Shown here: one piece after another, positions 53,776-63,143 of the stretch | Layout of the letters: every line of letters starts with the position of its first letter | How positions within the stretch are numbered: position 1 is the stretch's first letter | Assembly (NCBI GenBank): GCA_045046885.1 | Contig: JASFYX010000031.1 | Coordinates: forward strand, 1-64,000 | Source: CG1-02-35-72 sp045046885 | GTDB taxonomy: Bacteria; Bacteroidota; Bacteroidia; Flavobacteriales; Flavobacteriaceae | Reading direction: 5' to 3' | Length of the DNA: 64,000 nt | Translations under genes and position numbers: made by a program | The notes under the pieces: generated by a model | What the model was told of the DNA's origin: nothing | The model's input: only the letters and a program-made list of their open reading frames with translations | The model's database searches: none

Positions 53776-53805
53776 TTGCAGAGAAAAAAAATTATATTAT
53801 TTTTG
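53776..53805 (+). promoter_or_regulatory. promoter of tRNA-Glu and rpsT
   Basis: TTG (53776-53778), a 19-base spacer and TATTTTTG (53798-53805) give one of the best matches to the Bacteroidota vegetative promoter in the window. It lies 28 bases before the tRNA gene. Confidence 0.7.
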
Positions 53806-53833
53806 CACTCGCATTTGCGGTAAAATATAAATT

Positions 53834-53905
53834 GGTCCGTTCGTCTAGGGGTTAGGACGCCAGGTTTTCATCCTGGTAACAGGGGTTCGATTCCCCTACG
53901 GACTA
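53834..53905 (+). tRNA. tRNA-Glu (anticodon TTC)
   Basis: The 72-base gene folds as a complete cloverleaf. The acceptor GGTCCGT pairs with ACGGACT (first pair G:U), discriminator A. The anticodon stem CCAGG/CCTGG encloses loop TTTTCAT with TTC at 53867-53869. The T arm contains GGTTCGATTCC. The 3' CCA is not encoded. The rpsT gene begins 20 bases downstream, so the tRNA is probably processed from a tRNA-rpsT transcript. Confidence 0.97.
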
Positions 53906-53924
53906 CAAAAATAAATTAAAGAAG

Positions 53925-54176
53925 ATGGCAAATCATAAGTCAGCATTAAAAAGAATTAGAAGCAACGAAACAAAACGTTTAAGAAATAAGTTTCAACACA
54001 AAACGGTAAGAAACGCCGTTAGAAAACTACGTGCCTTAGATGTTAAAGAAGAAGCTTTAACTATGTTACCCAAAGTGGTAGCTATGTTAGATAAATTGGC
54101 TAAAAAGAATATTATTCACAATAATAAAGCTTCTAATTTAAAGTCAAAATTGACAAAACACGTTGCGACGTTATAA
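53925..54176 (+). CDS. rpsT: 30S ribosomal protein S20
   Basis: The 83-residue basic protein begins MANHKSALKRIRSNETKRLRN and has KKNIIHNNKASNLKSKL near the end, the S20 signature. It binds 16S rRNA early in 30S assembly. It has no separate promoter after the tRNA, and a hairpin with T run follows. Confidence 0.97.
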   Translation: MANHKSALKRIRSNETKRLRNKFQHKTVRNAVRKLRALDVKEEALTMLPKVVAMLDKLAKKNIIHNNKASNLKSKLTKHVATL

Positions 54177-54201
54177 ACAGTAAAACTGTTTAATAAAATA
54201 T

Positions 54202-54231
54202 AAAAGTAGCTTCATTGAGGCCACTTTTTTT
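54202..54231 (+). terminator. rpsT intrinsic terminator
   Basis: An imperfect stem (AAGTAGCTTCA with TTGAGGCCACTT) is followed by a run of T. It lies 25 bases after the rpsT stop. Confidence 0.72.
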
Positions 54232-54241
54232 GTTTAAGAAC

Positions 54242-55504
54242 TTACCACTCGTAATATTTATTAGCGTCTAAGCGGATAAAAATAAAGAGTAAAATAGTAA
54301 ATCCCCACAAGGCAGAACCGCCGTAACTAAAAAAGGGTAGTGGAATACCAATTGTAGGTAACAAGCCCAATACCATTCCTATATTAATAGTAAAGTGGAT
54401 AAAAAACACCGCAGCAATACCATAGCCATAAACCCGACTGAATTTGCTTTTCTGTAATCGTGCTTTTTTTAAGATACGCGTTATAAAGAGTAGGAATAAA
54501 ATAATAACTAGGCTACTACCAACAAATCCGAATTCTTCTCCTAAAGTGCTAAAAATATAGTCTGTATGTTGTTCGGGCACAAAATTGCCTTTTGTTTGGG
54601 TGCCTTGTAAAAATCCTTTTCCAAAAAGGTTTCCAGAACCAATAGCAATTTCAGATTGACGTGTGTTGTAACCAATACCTTTAGCATCGCTAGCCTTACC
54701 AATTAAAAGATTTATTCTATTGCGATGCCTTTGTTCAAAAACGTTGTTAAAAACAAAATCTACGGTATAAATATAACCTATTGCAATTAAGAGCAAAAAA
54801 GAAATATTTAAAAATTTAGACTTTTTTGTTTTATATAAAAAGTAAAAAAGTAAAGCAATTACCGTTAAAGCAGCACTGATAATTAATTTGTCGAATAATA
54901 GTGCTAAAATAAAAAGCACTATCATACTAAAACCAGTTACAAAATAAAATTTTGGCAAACCTTCATGATACAGTACAAGACTAAAAGCTAAAAATACAAT
55001 AGCAGAGCCTGGATCTGGTTGGGGTACTATTAAAATAATAGGTAATAAAATGATGAAGAATGCTTTAATCTGATTCTTCACTAACTTTAAATTGTATTGT
55101 TTGTCACTTATTAATTTTGCTAACGCTAGGGCAGTAGCTACTTTTACAAATTCTGAAGGCTGAATACTAATACCATTAAAGACATACCAAGAAGTGGCGC
55201 CAGAAATGGTTTTGCCAAAAGCAAAAAGGCCTATTAACGATATAATTGAAAATACATAAATAAGACTGGCAAAACGCTCATAAAATTTGGCATCTAAAAA
55301 GAGTATAAAAATTATTAAAACCGAGCTGAGTAAAATCCAGATGAGTTGTTTGCCATATTTTACGTTTAAATCGAATAATTGAAAGTGGGTGTCATCCATT
55401 GAAGCTGAGTAAATACTCAACCACCCCATAATTACCAAAGTAAAATACAGAAAAACAAGTGGCCAATCTAGCCCTTTAAATATGTTATCATTTCTTCTGC
55501 GCAA
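54242..55504 (-). CDS. rodA: rod-shape SEDS glycosyltransferase RodA
   Basis: The 420-residue protein has about ten membrane helices and the SEDS signatures GISIQPSEFVKVATALALA, PQPDPGSAIVFLAF and GLLPTIGIPLPFFSYGGSA. It polymerises glycan strands with PBP2 in the elongasome. The start overlaps the end of mrdA by 17 bases, so translation is coupled. Confidence 0.96.
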   Translation of the reverse strand: MRRRNDNIFKGLDWPLVFLYFTLVIMGWLSIYSASMDDTHFQLFDLNVKYGKQLIWILLSSVLIIFILFLDAKFYERFASLIYVFSIISLIGLFAFGKTISGATSWYVFNGISIQPSEFVKVATALALAKLISDKQYNLKLVKNQIKAFFIILLPIILIVPQPDPGSAIVFLAFSLVLYHEGLPKFYFVTGFSMIVLFILALLFDKLIISAALTVIALLFYFLYKTKKSKFLNISFLLLIAIGYIYTVDFVFNNVFEQRHRNRINLLIGKASDAKGIGYNTRQSEIAIGSGNLFGKGFLQGTQTKGNFVPEQHTDYIFSTLGEEFGFVGSSLVIILFLLFITRILKKARLQKSKFSRVYGYGIAAVFFIHFTINIGMVLGLLPTIGIPLPFFSYGGSALWGFTILLFIFIRLDANKYYEW

Positions 55505-57374
55505 GTTGTTGTTGTTCTATTTCTAACTGTTTTTTATATAAAGGTTCTAAATCTCTTCTCATTAAAACATCTTCTAATATGGGTCTTTCTACTTTGCCCT
55601 TTAAATATTTTTCTACCATTAAACTGGCCATTGGGGCGGCTATTGTCGAGCCGAAACCACCATTTTCAACAAAAACAGCTATGGCAATTTTCGGATTATC
55701 TTTTGGTGCAAAGGCTATAAAAATTGAATGGTCTTCAAATTGAAATCTTTTACCATTTACGCGTTTAAAATTTTCAGCAGTGCCTGTTTTTCCACAAATT
55801 GAAATATTCTTTATCTTGTAAAAACGTGCCGTTCCTCGTTTTTCAAAAACGTCATACATACCTTGGATAACAGGTTCGAAATTGGCTTTATCAATATCAG
55901 AATAATGAGGCGTCGTAAATTTAGGGTCTAAAATAGAATCTTTAATATTTTTAACAATATGAGGTGTGTAATAAAAACCTCTGTTAGCAATAAGCGCTGT
56001 GAAATTAGCTAACTGAATAGGTGTAGTTAGTATTTCGCCTTGTCCAATGGCATTTGAAATTGTGGTAACAGCTCGCCAGTTTCTTGCCGGATAATAATGG
56101 TTGTAATAGCTAGAACTAGGAATTAATCCTTTGGCACCTGCTGGTAAATCGTATCCTAAATAATTACCAAAACCAAAACTTTCTAAATGTGCTTTCCAGG
56201 CATCTATACCTTTACTGGGTGTGGGATATTTTTCAATTATCCTTCTGTAAACATTTGCAAAATAACTATTACAAGAACGGTAAATACCCAAATCTAAATT
56301 TATGGGACTGTTAAAAATACCACAATGGCATTTCATAAACTCTTTTTCGCGTTTGCCATATCTGTAACCGTGAAAACACTTAAAAGTGGTATTTGGTGTT
56401 ATTATTTTTTCTTGTAAGCCAATAAGGGCATCAGCCAATTTAAAGGGTGAGCCTGGTGGATATTGCGCCAATAGGCCTCTATCGTATAAAGGTTTATTTA
56501 TAGAGTCGTAGTAGAGTTTTGTGAAGTTTTTGGAGCGTTTTCTTCCTACTAAAAGATTGGGATTATAACTAGGCGCTGTAACTAAAGCCAATATTTCGCC
56601 TGTACTAGGTTCAATGGCTACAATACCACCGCGTTTATGTCTCATCAAAGCTTCTCCGTATCGTTGTAACTTAGAATCTAAAGTCAACGTAATATCTTGA
56701 CCTGCTTTAGCTTTTGTGTCTAGTAAACCATTTTTATACGGACCTATATCTTTATTAAATCTGTTACGTTGAATATGCTTTATACCTTTTGTACCTCTTA
56801 AAATAGACTCATAAATTTTCTCGACGCCACTAGCCCCAATTAATTCGCCTTGCTGATAATATTTTTGTTTTTGGAGTTGCTCTACATTAATTTCGCTAAT
56901 ATATCCTAAAACATTAGCGGCACTATTTATAGGGTAATTTCTCAAGATACGTTTCTGCATATAAAAACCTGGAAACTTATACATAACTTCTTGTAGCGCC
57001 CCAAAATCTTCTTTAGACAATTGCTTTAAAAATACTGATGGGATGCGTCTAGAATAATGAATAGCTTTATTTATGCGTTTGTCAAAGCTCTCTTTAGAGA
57101 TGTTTAATATTTTGCAAAAAGCTAAAGTGTCTAGTTTTTTAACTTCTTTTGGAATTACCATTATGTCGTATGACGATTGATTGGCAACTAACAAAATATT
57201 ATTTCTATCGAAAACATAACCGCGCTCTGGATAGTCGTATTTTATTTTTATGGCGTTGTTGTTAGACAGTTTCTCGTAAGAATCATCTAGAATTTGAAGA
57301 TAAAACAAACGACCAATAAATATTAACCCTACTAGAATGGTTAAATTCCGCAACAAATATCTATTTTTTATCAT
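55488..57374 (-). CDS. mrdA: penicillin-binding protein 2
   Basis: The 628-residue class B PBP has one N-terminal membrane helix and the transpeptidase motifs SPFK (Ser309, Lys312), SCN (Ser367-Asn369) and KTGT (529-532). PERGYVFDRN marks the start of the pedestal. It cross-links peptidoglycan for lateral growth with RodA. It overlaps mreD by four bases (ATGA) and rodA by 17 bases. Confidence 0.96.
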   Translation of the reverse strand: MIKNRYLLRNLTILVGLIFIGRLFYLQILDDSYEKLSNNNAIKIKYDYPERGYVFDRNNILLVANQSSYDIMVIPKEVKKLDTLAFCKILNISKESFDKRINKAIHYSRRIPSVFLKQLSKEDFGALQEVMYKFPGFYMQKRILRNYPINSAANVLGYISEINVEQLQKQKYYQQGELIGASGVEKIYESILRGTKGIKHIQRNRFNKDIGPYKNGLLDTKAKAGQDITLTLDSKLQRYGEALMRHKRGGIVAIEPSTGEILALVTAPSYNPNLLVGRKRSKNFTKLYYDSINKPLYDRGLLAQYPPGSPFKLADALIGLQEKIITPNTTFKCFHGYRYGKREKEFMKCHCGIFNSPINLDLGIYRSCNSYFANVYRRIIEKYPTPSKGIDAWKAHLESFGFGNYLGYDLPAGAKGLIPSSSYYNHYYPARNWRAVTTISNAIGQGEILTTPIQLANFTALIANRGFYYTPHIVKNIKDSILDPKFTTPHYSDIDKANFEPVIQGMYDVFEKRGTARFYKIKNISICGKTGTAENFKRVNGKRFQFEDHSIFIAFAPKDNPKIAIAVFVENGGFGSTIAAPMASLMVEKYLKGKVERPILEDVLMRRDLEPLYKKQLEIEQQQLAQKK

Positions 57375-57880
57375 CGTATTTTTTTTAGAAATAACTGACT
57401 GTAAAAAACGAGAAGCATAAGTGTAAAAGCACTTGAAGCTAAAGTGTCTATTGTTATAAACTTTAAAGCACTTAATTTAAAATAAGAGAGCGAAAAAACT
57501 ATAAAATGATGAATGATAGTCAAACTTAATAAATAACTTATTTGTTGCCCAAAAGGAAGGCTATTGTACTGAAATAGAACAGAATCGAAGTCAGATTTAT
57601 TAGAGATTATTTTTAATACAGGCATTCTAATATACGCTATAAATAAAGTAGCTGCTGCATTAATACCTCCTGAATTAGAGAAAAAGTCAATACTCAACCC
57701 GAGTAAAAATGCTAATAAAAGAAAAAAACCTTTTTGATTTGTCATAGGATACAAAAACACAAACAAAATATAAAACATAGGTTGTGCATAGCCAAACAAA
57801 GAGATGTTGTTAAAAAGAGCTACTTGTATAAAAATAAGTAAGAAAAATAGAAAACTATATTTTATTAAGTTGTTATTCAT
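57371..57880 (-). CDS. mreD: rod-shape protein MreD
   Basis: The 169-residue protein has five to six membrane helices and little else, as usual for MreD. SIDFFSNSGGINAAATLF is its only conserved-looking stretch. Identification rests on position between mreC and mrdA, length and topology. It overlaps both neighbours (8 bases with mreC, 4 with mrdA). Confidence 0.9.
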   Translation of the reverse strand: MNNNLIKYSFLFFLLIFIQVALFNNISLFGYAQPMFYILFVFLYPMTNQKGFFLLLAFLLGLSIDFFSNSGGINAAATLFIAYIRMPVLKIISNKSDFDSVLFQYNSLPFGQQISYLLSLTIIHHFIVFSLSYFKLSALKFITIDTLASSAFTLMLLVFYSQLFLKKIR

Positions 57881-58685
57881 TAGCGCTTTCTAAATTTAGG
57901 ATTTCTTTTTTGTCATTGTTTAAAATGAGATAAACGTGCCCAATAGCACTCATATCATTAAATAATTTGATATTAATTTTTGTGTACCTACTGTCATCTG
58001 TTTCCCAATTTAAAATACTACCAACAGGTAAACCTTTGGGGAAAATAGTAGATTGCCCACCTGTTACAATGGTATCTCCTTTTTTAAGAAGTGCTTGGCG
58101 TGGCACATCTTGCATTTGCATAATGTTGTAATCATTCCCGTCCCAAACAAGAGAGCCGTAATAATTAGCGTTTTTAAGCTTTATATTTATTTTTAATTTA
58201 TGATTTAAAATAGAGATAATTGTGGCATATTTTTTTGATGTACTGTTAACTATCCCAATAATACCTTTTTCGTTTACTGCGCCAATATCATTGTTAATAC
58301 TATCGTTTTTACCTTTATTTATGGTGAGGTAATTATTGATTTTGGTGTATTCGTTTCTAATAACTTCGGCACCCAAAAATTTAAAATTCTTATCGATAAA
58401 AAGGGCACGTCCTTTTACACTTTGAACCGAATCGGCATTAATTATAGTATTTTTTAGACGGGTGTTTTCTTCTAAAAGGAACTTATTTTCTGACGGTAAA
58501 TTTAAATAATGGTCAAAATCATTTAATGTATTTAATAAGCTTCCTGTAACTGAATTAGAGGAGTTTACAAATGTACTTTGATGGTATGAATGACTTTGAA
58601 TTGTGAAGAATAAGGCTAAAAATTCAAGCAACACAAAAAGTAAAAAGTATTTATACTTTGCCAGTATATAAAAGAAATGTTGCAT
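57873..58685 (-). CDS. mreC: rod-shape protein MreC
   Basis: The 270-residue protein has one N-terminal membrane helix, a coiled-coil region (about 60-85) and a beta-rich periplasmic domain with GIIGIVNSTSKKYATI and DTIVTGGQSTIFPKGLPVG, the MreC hallmark. It links MreB to the PBP2-RodA machine. It is 11 bases downstream of mreB. Confidence 0.95.
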   Translation of the reverse strand: MQHFFYILAKYKYFLLFVLLEFLALFFTIQSHSYHQSTFVNSSNSVTGSLLNTLNDFDHYLNLPSENKFLLEENTRLKNTIINADSVQSVKGRALFIDKNFKFLGAEVIRNEYTKINNYLTINKGKNDSINNDIGAVNEKGIIGIVNSTSKKYATIISILNHKLKINIKLKNANYYGSLVWDGNDYNIMQMQDVPRQALLKKGDTIVTGGQSTIFPKGLPVGSILNWETDDSRYTKINIKLFNDMSAIGHVYLILNNDKKEILNLESANE

Positions 58686-58696
58686 AAATACTTAGT

Positions 58697-59725
58697 CTAT
58701 TTCATCAATACTATTTTATATTTATCAAGATTTTTAAGAGCTATACCTGTACCTCTAACAACAGCTCTTAACGGATCTTCGGCAACATAAACAGGTAAGT
58801 CTGTTTTTTTAGAAAGACGTTTGTCTAAACCGCGTAACATAGAACCGCCACCAGCTAAATAAATACCTGTATTATAAATATCGGCAGCCAATTCAGGAGG
58901 TGTTTTAGAAAGGGTTTCCATTACGGCATCTTCAATACGCAAAATTGATTTATCAAGTGCTTTGGCAATTTCACGAAACGACACTTGAACTTGTTTTGGT
59001 TTTCCGGAAAGTAAATCACGTCCTTGAACCAACATGTCTTCTGGTGGTGTCTCTAAATCTTCTGTAGCAGCACCAACTTGAATTTTAATTTTTTCTGATG
59101 TACGCTCGCCTACATACAAATTGTGTTGTGTGCGCATATAATAAGCAATATCGCTTGTAAAAACATCGCCAGCTACTTTAACAGATTTATCGCAAACAAT
59201 ACCACCTAAAGCAATAACAGCAATTTCTGTAGTACCGCCCCCTATATCAATTATCATATTACCTTTGGGTTGCATAATATCAATACCAATACCAATACTG
59301 GCCGCCATAGGCTCGTGAATTAAGTAAATTTCTTTGGCGTTCATGTGTTCGGCAGAATCGCGTACGGCACGTTTTTCTACCTCGGTTATCCCGGATGGGA
59401 TACAAATAACCATCCGCAACGACGGCGAGAAAAAACGTTTTTTTATAGAAGGAATACATTTTATAAATTCCTTTATCATTTGTTCTGACGCTTCAAAATC
59501 GGCAATAACACCATCTTTTAAAGGACGTATAGTCTTAATATTTTCGTGTGTTTTACCCTGCATCAGGTTGGCTTTTTTACCAATAGCCAATATTTTACCT
59601 GTACTGCGATCGCGAGCTACTACAGACGGACTGTCTATTACAACTTTATCATTATGAATAATTAAAGTGTTGGCTGTGCCTAAATCAATGGCTATATCTT
59701 CGGTCATGAAATCAAAAAATCCCAT
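58697..59725 (-). CDS. mreB: cell-shape actin homologue MreB
   Basis: The 342-residue actin-like ATPase begins with a membrane-binding stretch and IDLGTANTLIIH, then RPLKDGVIADF, IDIGGGTTEIAVIALGGIV and GIYLAGGGSMLRG, all MreB motifs. It forms filaments that guide lateral wall synthesis. It leads the mreB-mreC-mreD-mrdA-rodA run. TAACTTTG (minus, 59773-59766) is a candidate -7 box, so the operon may have a promoter separate from purH. Confidence 0.98.
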   Translation of the reverse strand: MGFFDFMTEDIAIDLGTANTLIIHNDKVVIDSPSVVARDRSTGKILAIGKKANLMQGKTHENIKTIRPLKDGVIADFEASEQMIKEFIKCIPSIKKRFFSPSLRMVICIPSGITEVEKRAVRDSAEHMNAKEIYLIHEPMAASIGIGIDIMQPKGNMIIDIGGGTTEIAVIALGGIVCDKSVKVAGDVFTSDIAYYMRTQHNLYVGERTSEKIKIQVGAATEDLETPPEDMLVQGRDLLSGKPKQVQVSFREIAKALDKSILRIEDAVMETLSKTPPELAADIYNTGIYLAGGGSMLRGLDKRLSKKTDLPVYVAEDPLRAVVRGTGIALKNLDKYKIVLMK

Positions 59726-59779
59726 TCTATACTGTTTTTTTAAGGTGTTAAATTATGTGAGTTGACAAAGTTAATAAAA

Positions 59780-61306
59780 TTAATGTTTAAAATGACGCAT
59801 CCCGGTAAATACCATACTCATTTTATTATTGTTACAATAATCTATTGAAAGTTGGTCTTTAATAGAACCTCCGGGTTGTATAACGGCATTTATACCGGCT
59901 TGTTGTGCTATTTCTACACAATCAGGGAAAGGGAAAAAAGCATCGCTGGCCATTACGGCTCCCGTTAAGTCAAAATTAAAATGCTGCGCCTTAGCAATGG
60001 CTTGATTTAAAGCATCAACACGACTTGTTTGTCCGGTGCCACTGGCACATAATTGTTTGTTTTTAGCTAAAACAATGGTGTTAGATTTGGTGTGTTTGCA
60101 AATTTTTGACGCAAAAATTAAATCGTCTATTTCTTGTTCTGTCGGATTTAAGGTTGTAGCTGTTTTTAAATCGGTAACGGCATCGGTTTTTAAATCTCTA
60201 TCTTGAACCAAGATACCATTTAACGCTGTTCGCGATGTGCTTATAGGCATGTCAACCGATTTTTGAATTAAGATAATACGGTTTTTTTTGCCTTTTAAAA
60301 CGGCTAAAGCATCGGCGTCATAAGCGGGAGCAATAACCACTTCGCAAAATAATTTATGTATTTCGGTAGCGGTTGCTAAATCTATTTTTTTGTTAGAAAT
60401 TAGAATTCCGCCAAAAGCCGATTGTGGGTCGCCGGCCAAGGCATCAACATAAGCCTGATGTAAGGTGTCACGTTGTGCCAATCCACAAGCGTTGTTGTGT
60501 TTTAAGATGATAAAAGTGGGCTTGTCATCTTTAAATTCGTTCATTAAATTCACAGCGGCATCAACGTCTAATAAATTATTGTATGAGAGTTCTTTGCCGT
60601 GAAGTTTGTCAAACAAAGCGTTTAAATCGCCATAAAAATACCCTTTTTGATGGGGATTTTCGCCATATCTTAAACTGCTGACTTTATTAAAACTCTGTCT
60701 AAAATTGGTTTCGGTTTCATTTAAATAATTGTAAATAGCCGTGTCGTAATGACTCGAAACGGCAAAAGCTTTTGCGGCGTAAATTTTGCGTTGCGCTAGC
60801 GTAAATTCTCCTTTTTGTGCTACTAAAACTTTTAAGAAATCATCGTATTGTTCCATCGCCGAAATACACAAAACATCTTTAAAATTTTTAGCCGCAGCAC
60901 GGATTAACGATATGCCACCAATGTCAATTTTTTCTATAATATCTTGTGCATCTGCACCGTTTGCAACCGTTTTTTCGAAAGGGTATAAATCTACTATCAC
61001 TACATCAATTTCGGGAATGGCGTATTCTACTAACTGAGCCATGTCACCATCATTATCGCGCCGACTTAAAATGCCGCCAAAAACTTTGGGATGCAGTGTT
61101 TTTACACGACCGCCTAAAATTGAAGGATAGTTGGTTAATTCTTCTACGGGCACCACATCAATACCTAAGTCGGTAATAAATTTTTCGGTGCCGCCGGTTG
61201 AGTAAATGGTAAAATTTAAAGCGTTTAATTGTTCTACAATAGGTTTTAAACCCTCTTTGTGAAATACAGAAATTAAGGCCGATTTAGCAGGTTTTGAGGC
61301 AGACAT
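59780..61306 (-). CDS. purH: AICAR transformylase / IMP cyclohydrolase
   Basis: The 508-residue bifunctional enzyme catalyses the last two steps of IMP synthesis. The N-terminal cyclohydrolase domain (about 1-200) has STGGTEKFI and GGRVKTLHPKVFGGIL. The C-terminal transformylase domain has RYGENPHQKGYFYG, ILKHNNACGLA and ASDAFFPFPD. The family length is about 510-530. A vegetative-type promoter overlaps an inverted repeat upstream. It is 54 bases upstream of mreB. Confidence 0.97.
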   Translation of the reverse strand: MSASKPAKSALISVFHKEGLKPIVEQLNALNFTIYSTGGTEKFITDLGIDVVPVEELTNYPSILGGRVKTLHPKVFGGILSRRDNDGDMAQLVEYAIPEIDVVIVDLYPFEKTVANGADAQDIIEKIDIGGISLIRAAAKNFKDVLCISAMEQYDDFLKVLVAQKGEFTLAQRKIYAAKAFAVSSHYDTAIYNYLNETETNFRQSFNKVSSLRYGENPHQKGYFYGDLNALFDKLHGKELSYNNLLDVDAAVNLMNEFKDDKPTFIILKHNNACGLAQRDTLHQAYVDALAGDPQSAFGGILISNKKIDLATATEIHKLFCEVVIAPAYDADALAVLKGKKNRIILIQKSVDMPISTSRTALNGILVQDRDLKTDAVTDLKTATTLNPTEQEIDDLIFASKICKHTKSNTIVLAKNKQLCASGTGQTSRVDALNQAIAKAQHFNFDLTGAVMASDAFFPFPDCVEIAQQAGINAVIQPGGSIKDQLSIDYCNNNKMSMVFTGMRHFKH

Positions 61307-61328
61307 AACAATGATTTATTAGTTTCAG

Positions 61329-61359
61329 CAAAACTACTAAAAGCGCAAGGTTTACACAA
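61329..61359 (-). promoter_or_regulatory. purH promoter with overlapping inverted repeat
   Basis: Minus-strand TTG (61359-61357), a 20-base spacer and TAGTTTTG (61336-61329) match the vegetative consensus. AGGTTTAC and GTAAAACCT (61348-61369) form an inverted repeat across the -33 region and could be an operator. Confidence 0.5.
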
Positions 61360-61409
61360 TGTAAAACCTTATAAGAATTGTTAAATTTATGAGCAAAAAG
61401 AAAAGGTTA

Positions 61410-61850
61410 TTAACAAACCAAACGGCGGTGGTAATTTATTTGACCTAAATGATAATTGAGATGCCCTGTTAAATGGATTAAAAAATAGGTGGTTGTCATT
61501 TCTGTGCCAAAAACATTGATGGGGTAAATAGCGTCAAAATCATCTTGTGTTAGATTATTTATAGCTTTTTTTACGATTTTTCTGGTGGCTTCAATTTGTT
61601 GTTGTAATTCAAGCACAGGAATAGCTTTTAAGCTGAATTCTTTATCGCGCTCACGCTGATAACCGTCGTTACCCAAAACGGCTCCAATAAAATGGTTGAG
61701 GTTGCCTATGAGGTGTAAAGTTAAATTTCCAGCCGAGTTGTTAATGCCTTTGGGTGTTCTCCAAAGTAACTTTTCATCAGAATAAAGTCCTATTTCTTGG
61801 ATGAGTTTTGAGAGACGTAAATCGAAAAGTTTAATGAGTGATGCTTTCAT
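61410..61850 (-). CDS. DinB-like (DUF1572-type) protein
   Basis: The 146-residue helical protein has His residues at the positions of a DinB metal site (LTLHLIGNLNHFIG, LIHLTGHLNYHLGQ). It is a separate family member from the gene at 41.2 kb. Its 5' end is partly duplicated 400 bases downstream as a decayed fragment, so recombination has occurred here. Function is unknown. Confidence 0.85.
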   Translation of the reverse strand: MKASLIKLFDLRLSKLIQEIGLYSDEKLLWRTPKGINNSAGNLTLHLIGNLNHFIGAVLGNDGYQRERDKEFSLKAIPVLELQQQIEATRKIVKKAINNLTQDDFDAIYPINVFGTEMTTTYFLIHLTGHLNYHLGQINYHRRLVC

Positions 61851-61956
61851 GGGGTGTGCTTTATAGAGGCTAAGTTAGTTAAATAAAATTTTTGAATAGC
61901 TTTTAGTTGTAAAATTATTTATTGTAAATGCTGTTTCATAAAGAATCGTAAAGCTT

Positions 61957-62119
61957 AACCGCAAAGAGCGCAAGGGTTTCGCAAGGTTCGAAAAAATGAA
62001 TATTGATTACTGTAAATTGTTTTAAGTTTTTGGAATTTGGAATTTGTGATTTGGTACTTGGGATTTTAAGAGGCTGTTCCACAGAGCTACACAAAGAACC
62101 TCAAAGTTTCACAAAGCTT
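61957..62119. repeat. dispersed CACAAAG-type repeats with an AATTTGG tract between them
   Basis: AACCGCAAAGAGCGCAAGGG (from 61957) continues to 61990, and a related CACAGAG/CACAAAG tract occupies 62079-62119. Both are variants of a short period seen in many Bacteroidota genomes. Between them GGAATTTGGAATTTGTGATT (near 62034) mirrors the tract at 24.9 kb. No gene is present between 61851 and 62163. Confidence 0.45.
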
Positions 62120-62163
62120 AAAAAATAAATACTGCCTACTTTATTTTATACGGTAAGTCAACT

Positions 62164-62262
62164 TCATAGTAATAAAGGCTGTTTTTTATCTGCGTAAAGC
62201 GATAATTCTTTACTGAGTTTAGAAAGACGTAAATCGTAAAGTTTGATGAGTGCAGATTCCAT
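62164..62262 (-). pseudogene. decayed 5' copy of the DinB-like gene
   Basis: The 32-residue open frame MESALIKLYDLRLSKLSKEL aligns with the first 20 residues of the DinB-like protein at 61410-61850 (MKASLIKLFDLRLSKLIQEI) and keeps similarity to about residue 28 (SLYADKK against GLYSDEK). It then reaches a stop. Rest of the copy is lost. It is a remnant of a tandem duplication. Confidence 0.75.
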
Positions 62263-62437
62263 AGTTATCAATCTTATATTACATGTTTTTATATTAGCAC
62301 AGATTACACCTTAAGTTTTTTAAAATTAAAAAGTTAAATTCATTTTTTTGAATAAAAATTTGATACATTTGTGTCCCTCTCAGAATTAGTTTTGACGACA
62401 TTAGAATTAAAGTGATTGTTTAATCTATTTTACAATT

Positions 62438-63139
62438 ATGAGTGCTTATTATTTTTATACAAGGTTTTCCCCAATTTTTTTAGTATTATTACCCATTTAT
62501 CTATTAAGTATTCCGTTTTGTGTTGATGTTGAAAATACTATTAAGTGTCTTTCAATAATATTGATATTAACAGGCTTAGTGTCATTTATTTCTAATCTTG
62601 ATAAGAATTTTGGAAAGAAAAAAGAAAAAGAATTATGGAAAATTTGGCAAGGTGCTCCAGTTGAAATATTACTGAATGATAACACTAATTATATTGATTT
62701 AAAAACAAAAGATAATTATCATTCAAAATTATTAAAAATATTACCCAGATCAAGAGAAATTGATTTAAAAACGATTTCAAATGAAGAAAAAAGCCATATT
62801 TATCAATGGCTTGTTATGTATTTAATTAAACAGAGGTTTTCAAAAATAGACAGTACCGAATTGAATAATAAAAATATGGTTTATGGATTTAAAAGGCATT
62901 TATGGGGTTTAAGAAAATTTGGTATAACCTTCCTGATTATAAGTATAATCGGCTATTTTGTTTATCGTCTTAAAGTAAACAATTTTGATTTGTCAACATT
63001 ACATTTAAGTTTTTATTTACAAGAATTGATATTGATTATATTACTTTTTGGATGGGTATATTTTATTAATAATTCTTGGGTTAAAAAATCTGCAATGGAT
63101 TATACTAAACTATTATTAAGTCACTTAGATCAAATTTAA
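62438..63139 (+). CDS. membrane protein of unknown function
   Basis: A 233-residue protein with two N-terminal membrane helices (about residues 10-25 and 33-52), a polar middle of about 100 residues and two C-terminal helices (about 152-170 and 190-209). No family is recognised. TACATTTG (62364-62371) is a possible -7 box, but the distance to the start is long. It converges with the thioesterase gene with four bases between their stops. Confidence 0.75.
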   Translation: MSAYYFYTRFSPIFLVLLPIYLLSIPFCVDVENTIKCLSIILILTGLVSFISNLDKNFGKKKEKELWKIWQGAPVEILLNDNTNYIDLKTKDNYHSKLLKILPRSREIDLKTISNEEKSHIYQWLVMYLIKQRFSKIDSTELNNKNMVYGFKRHLWGLRKFGITFLIISIIGYFVYRLKVNNFDLSTLHLSFYLQELILIILLFGWVYFINNSWVKKSAMDYTKLLLSHLDQI

Positions 63140-63143
63140 TCAA

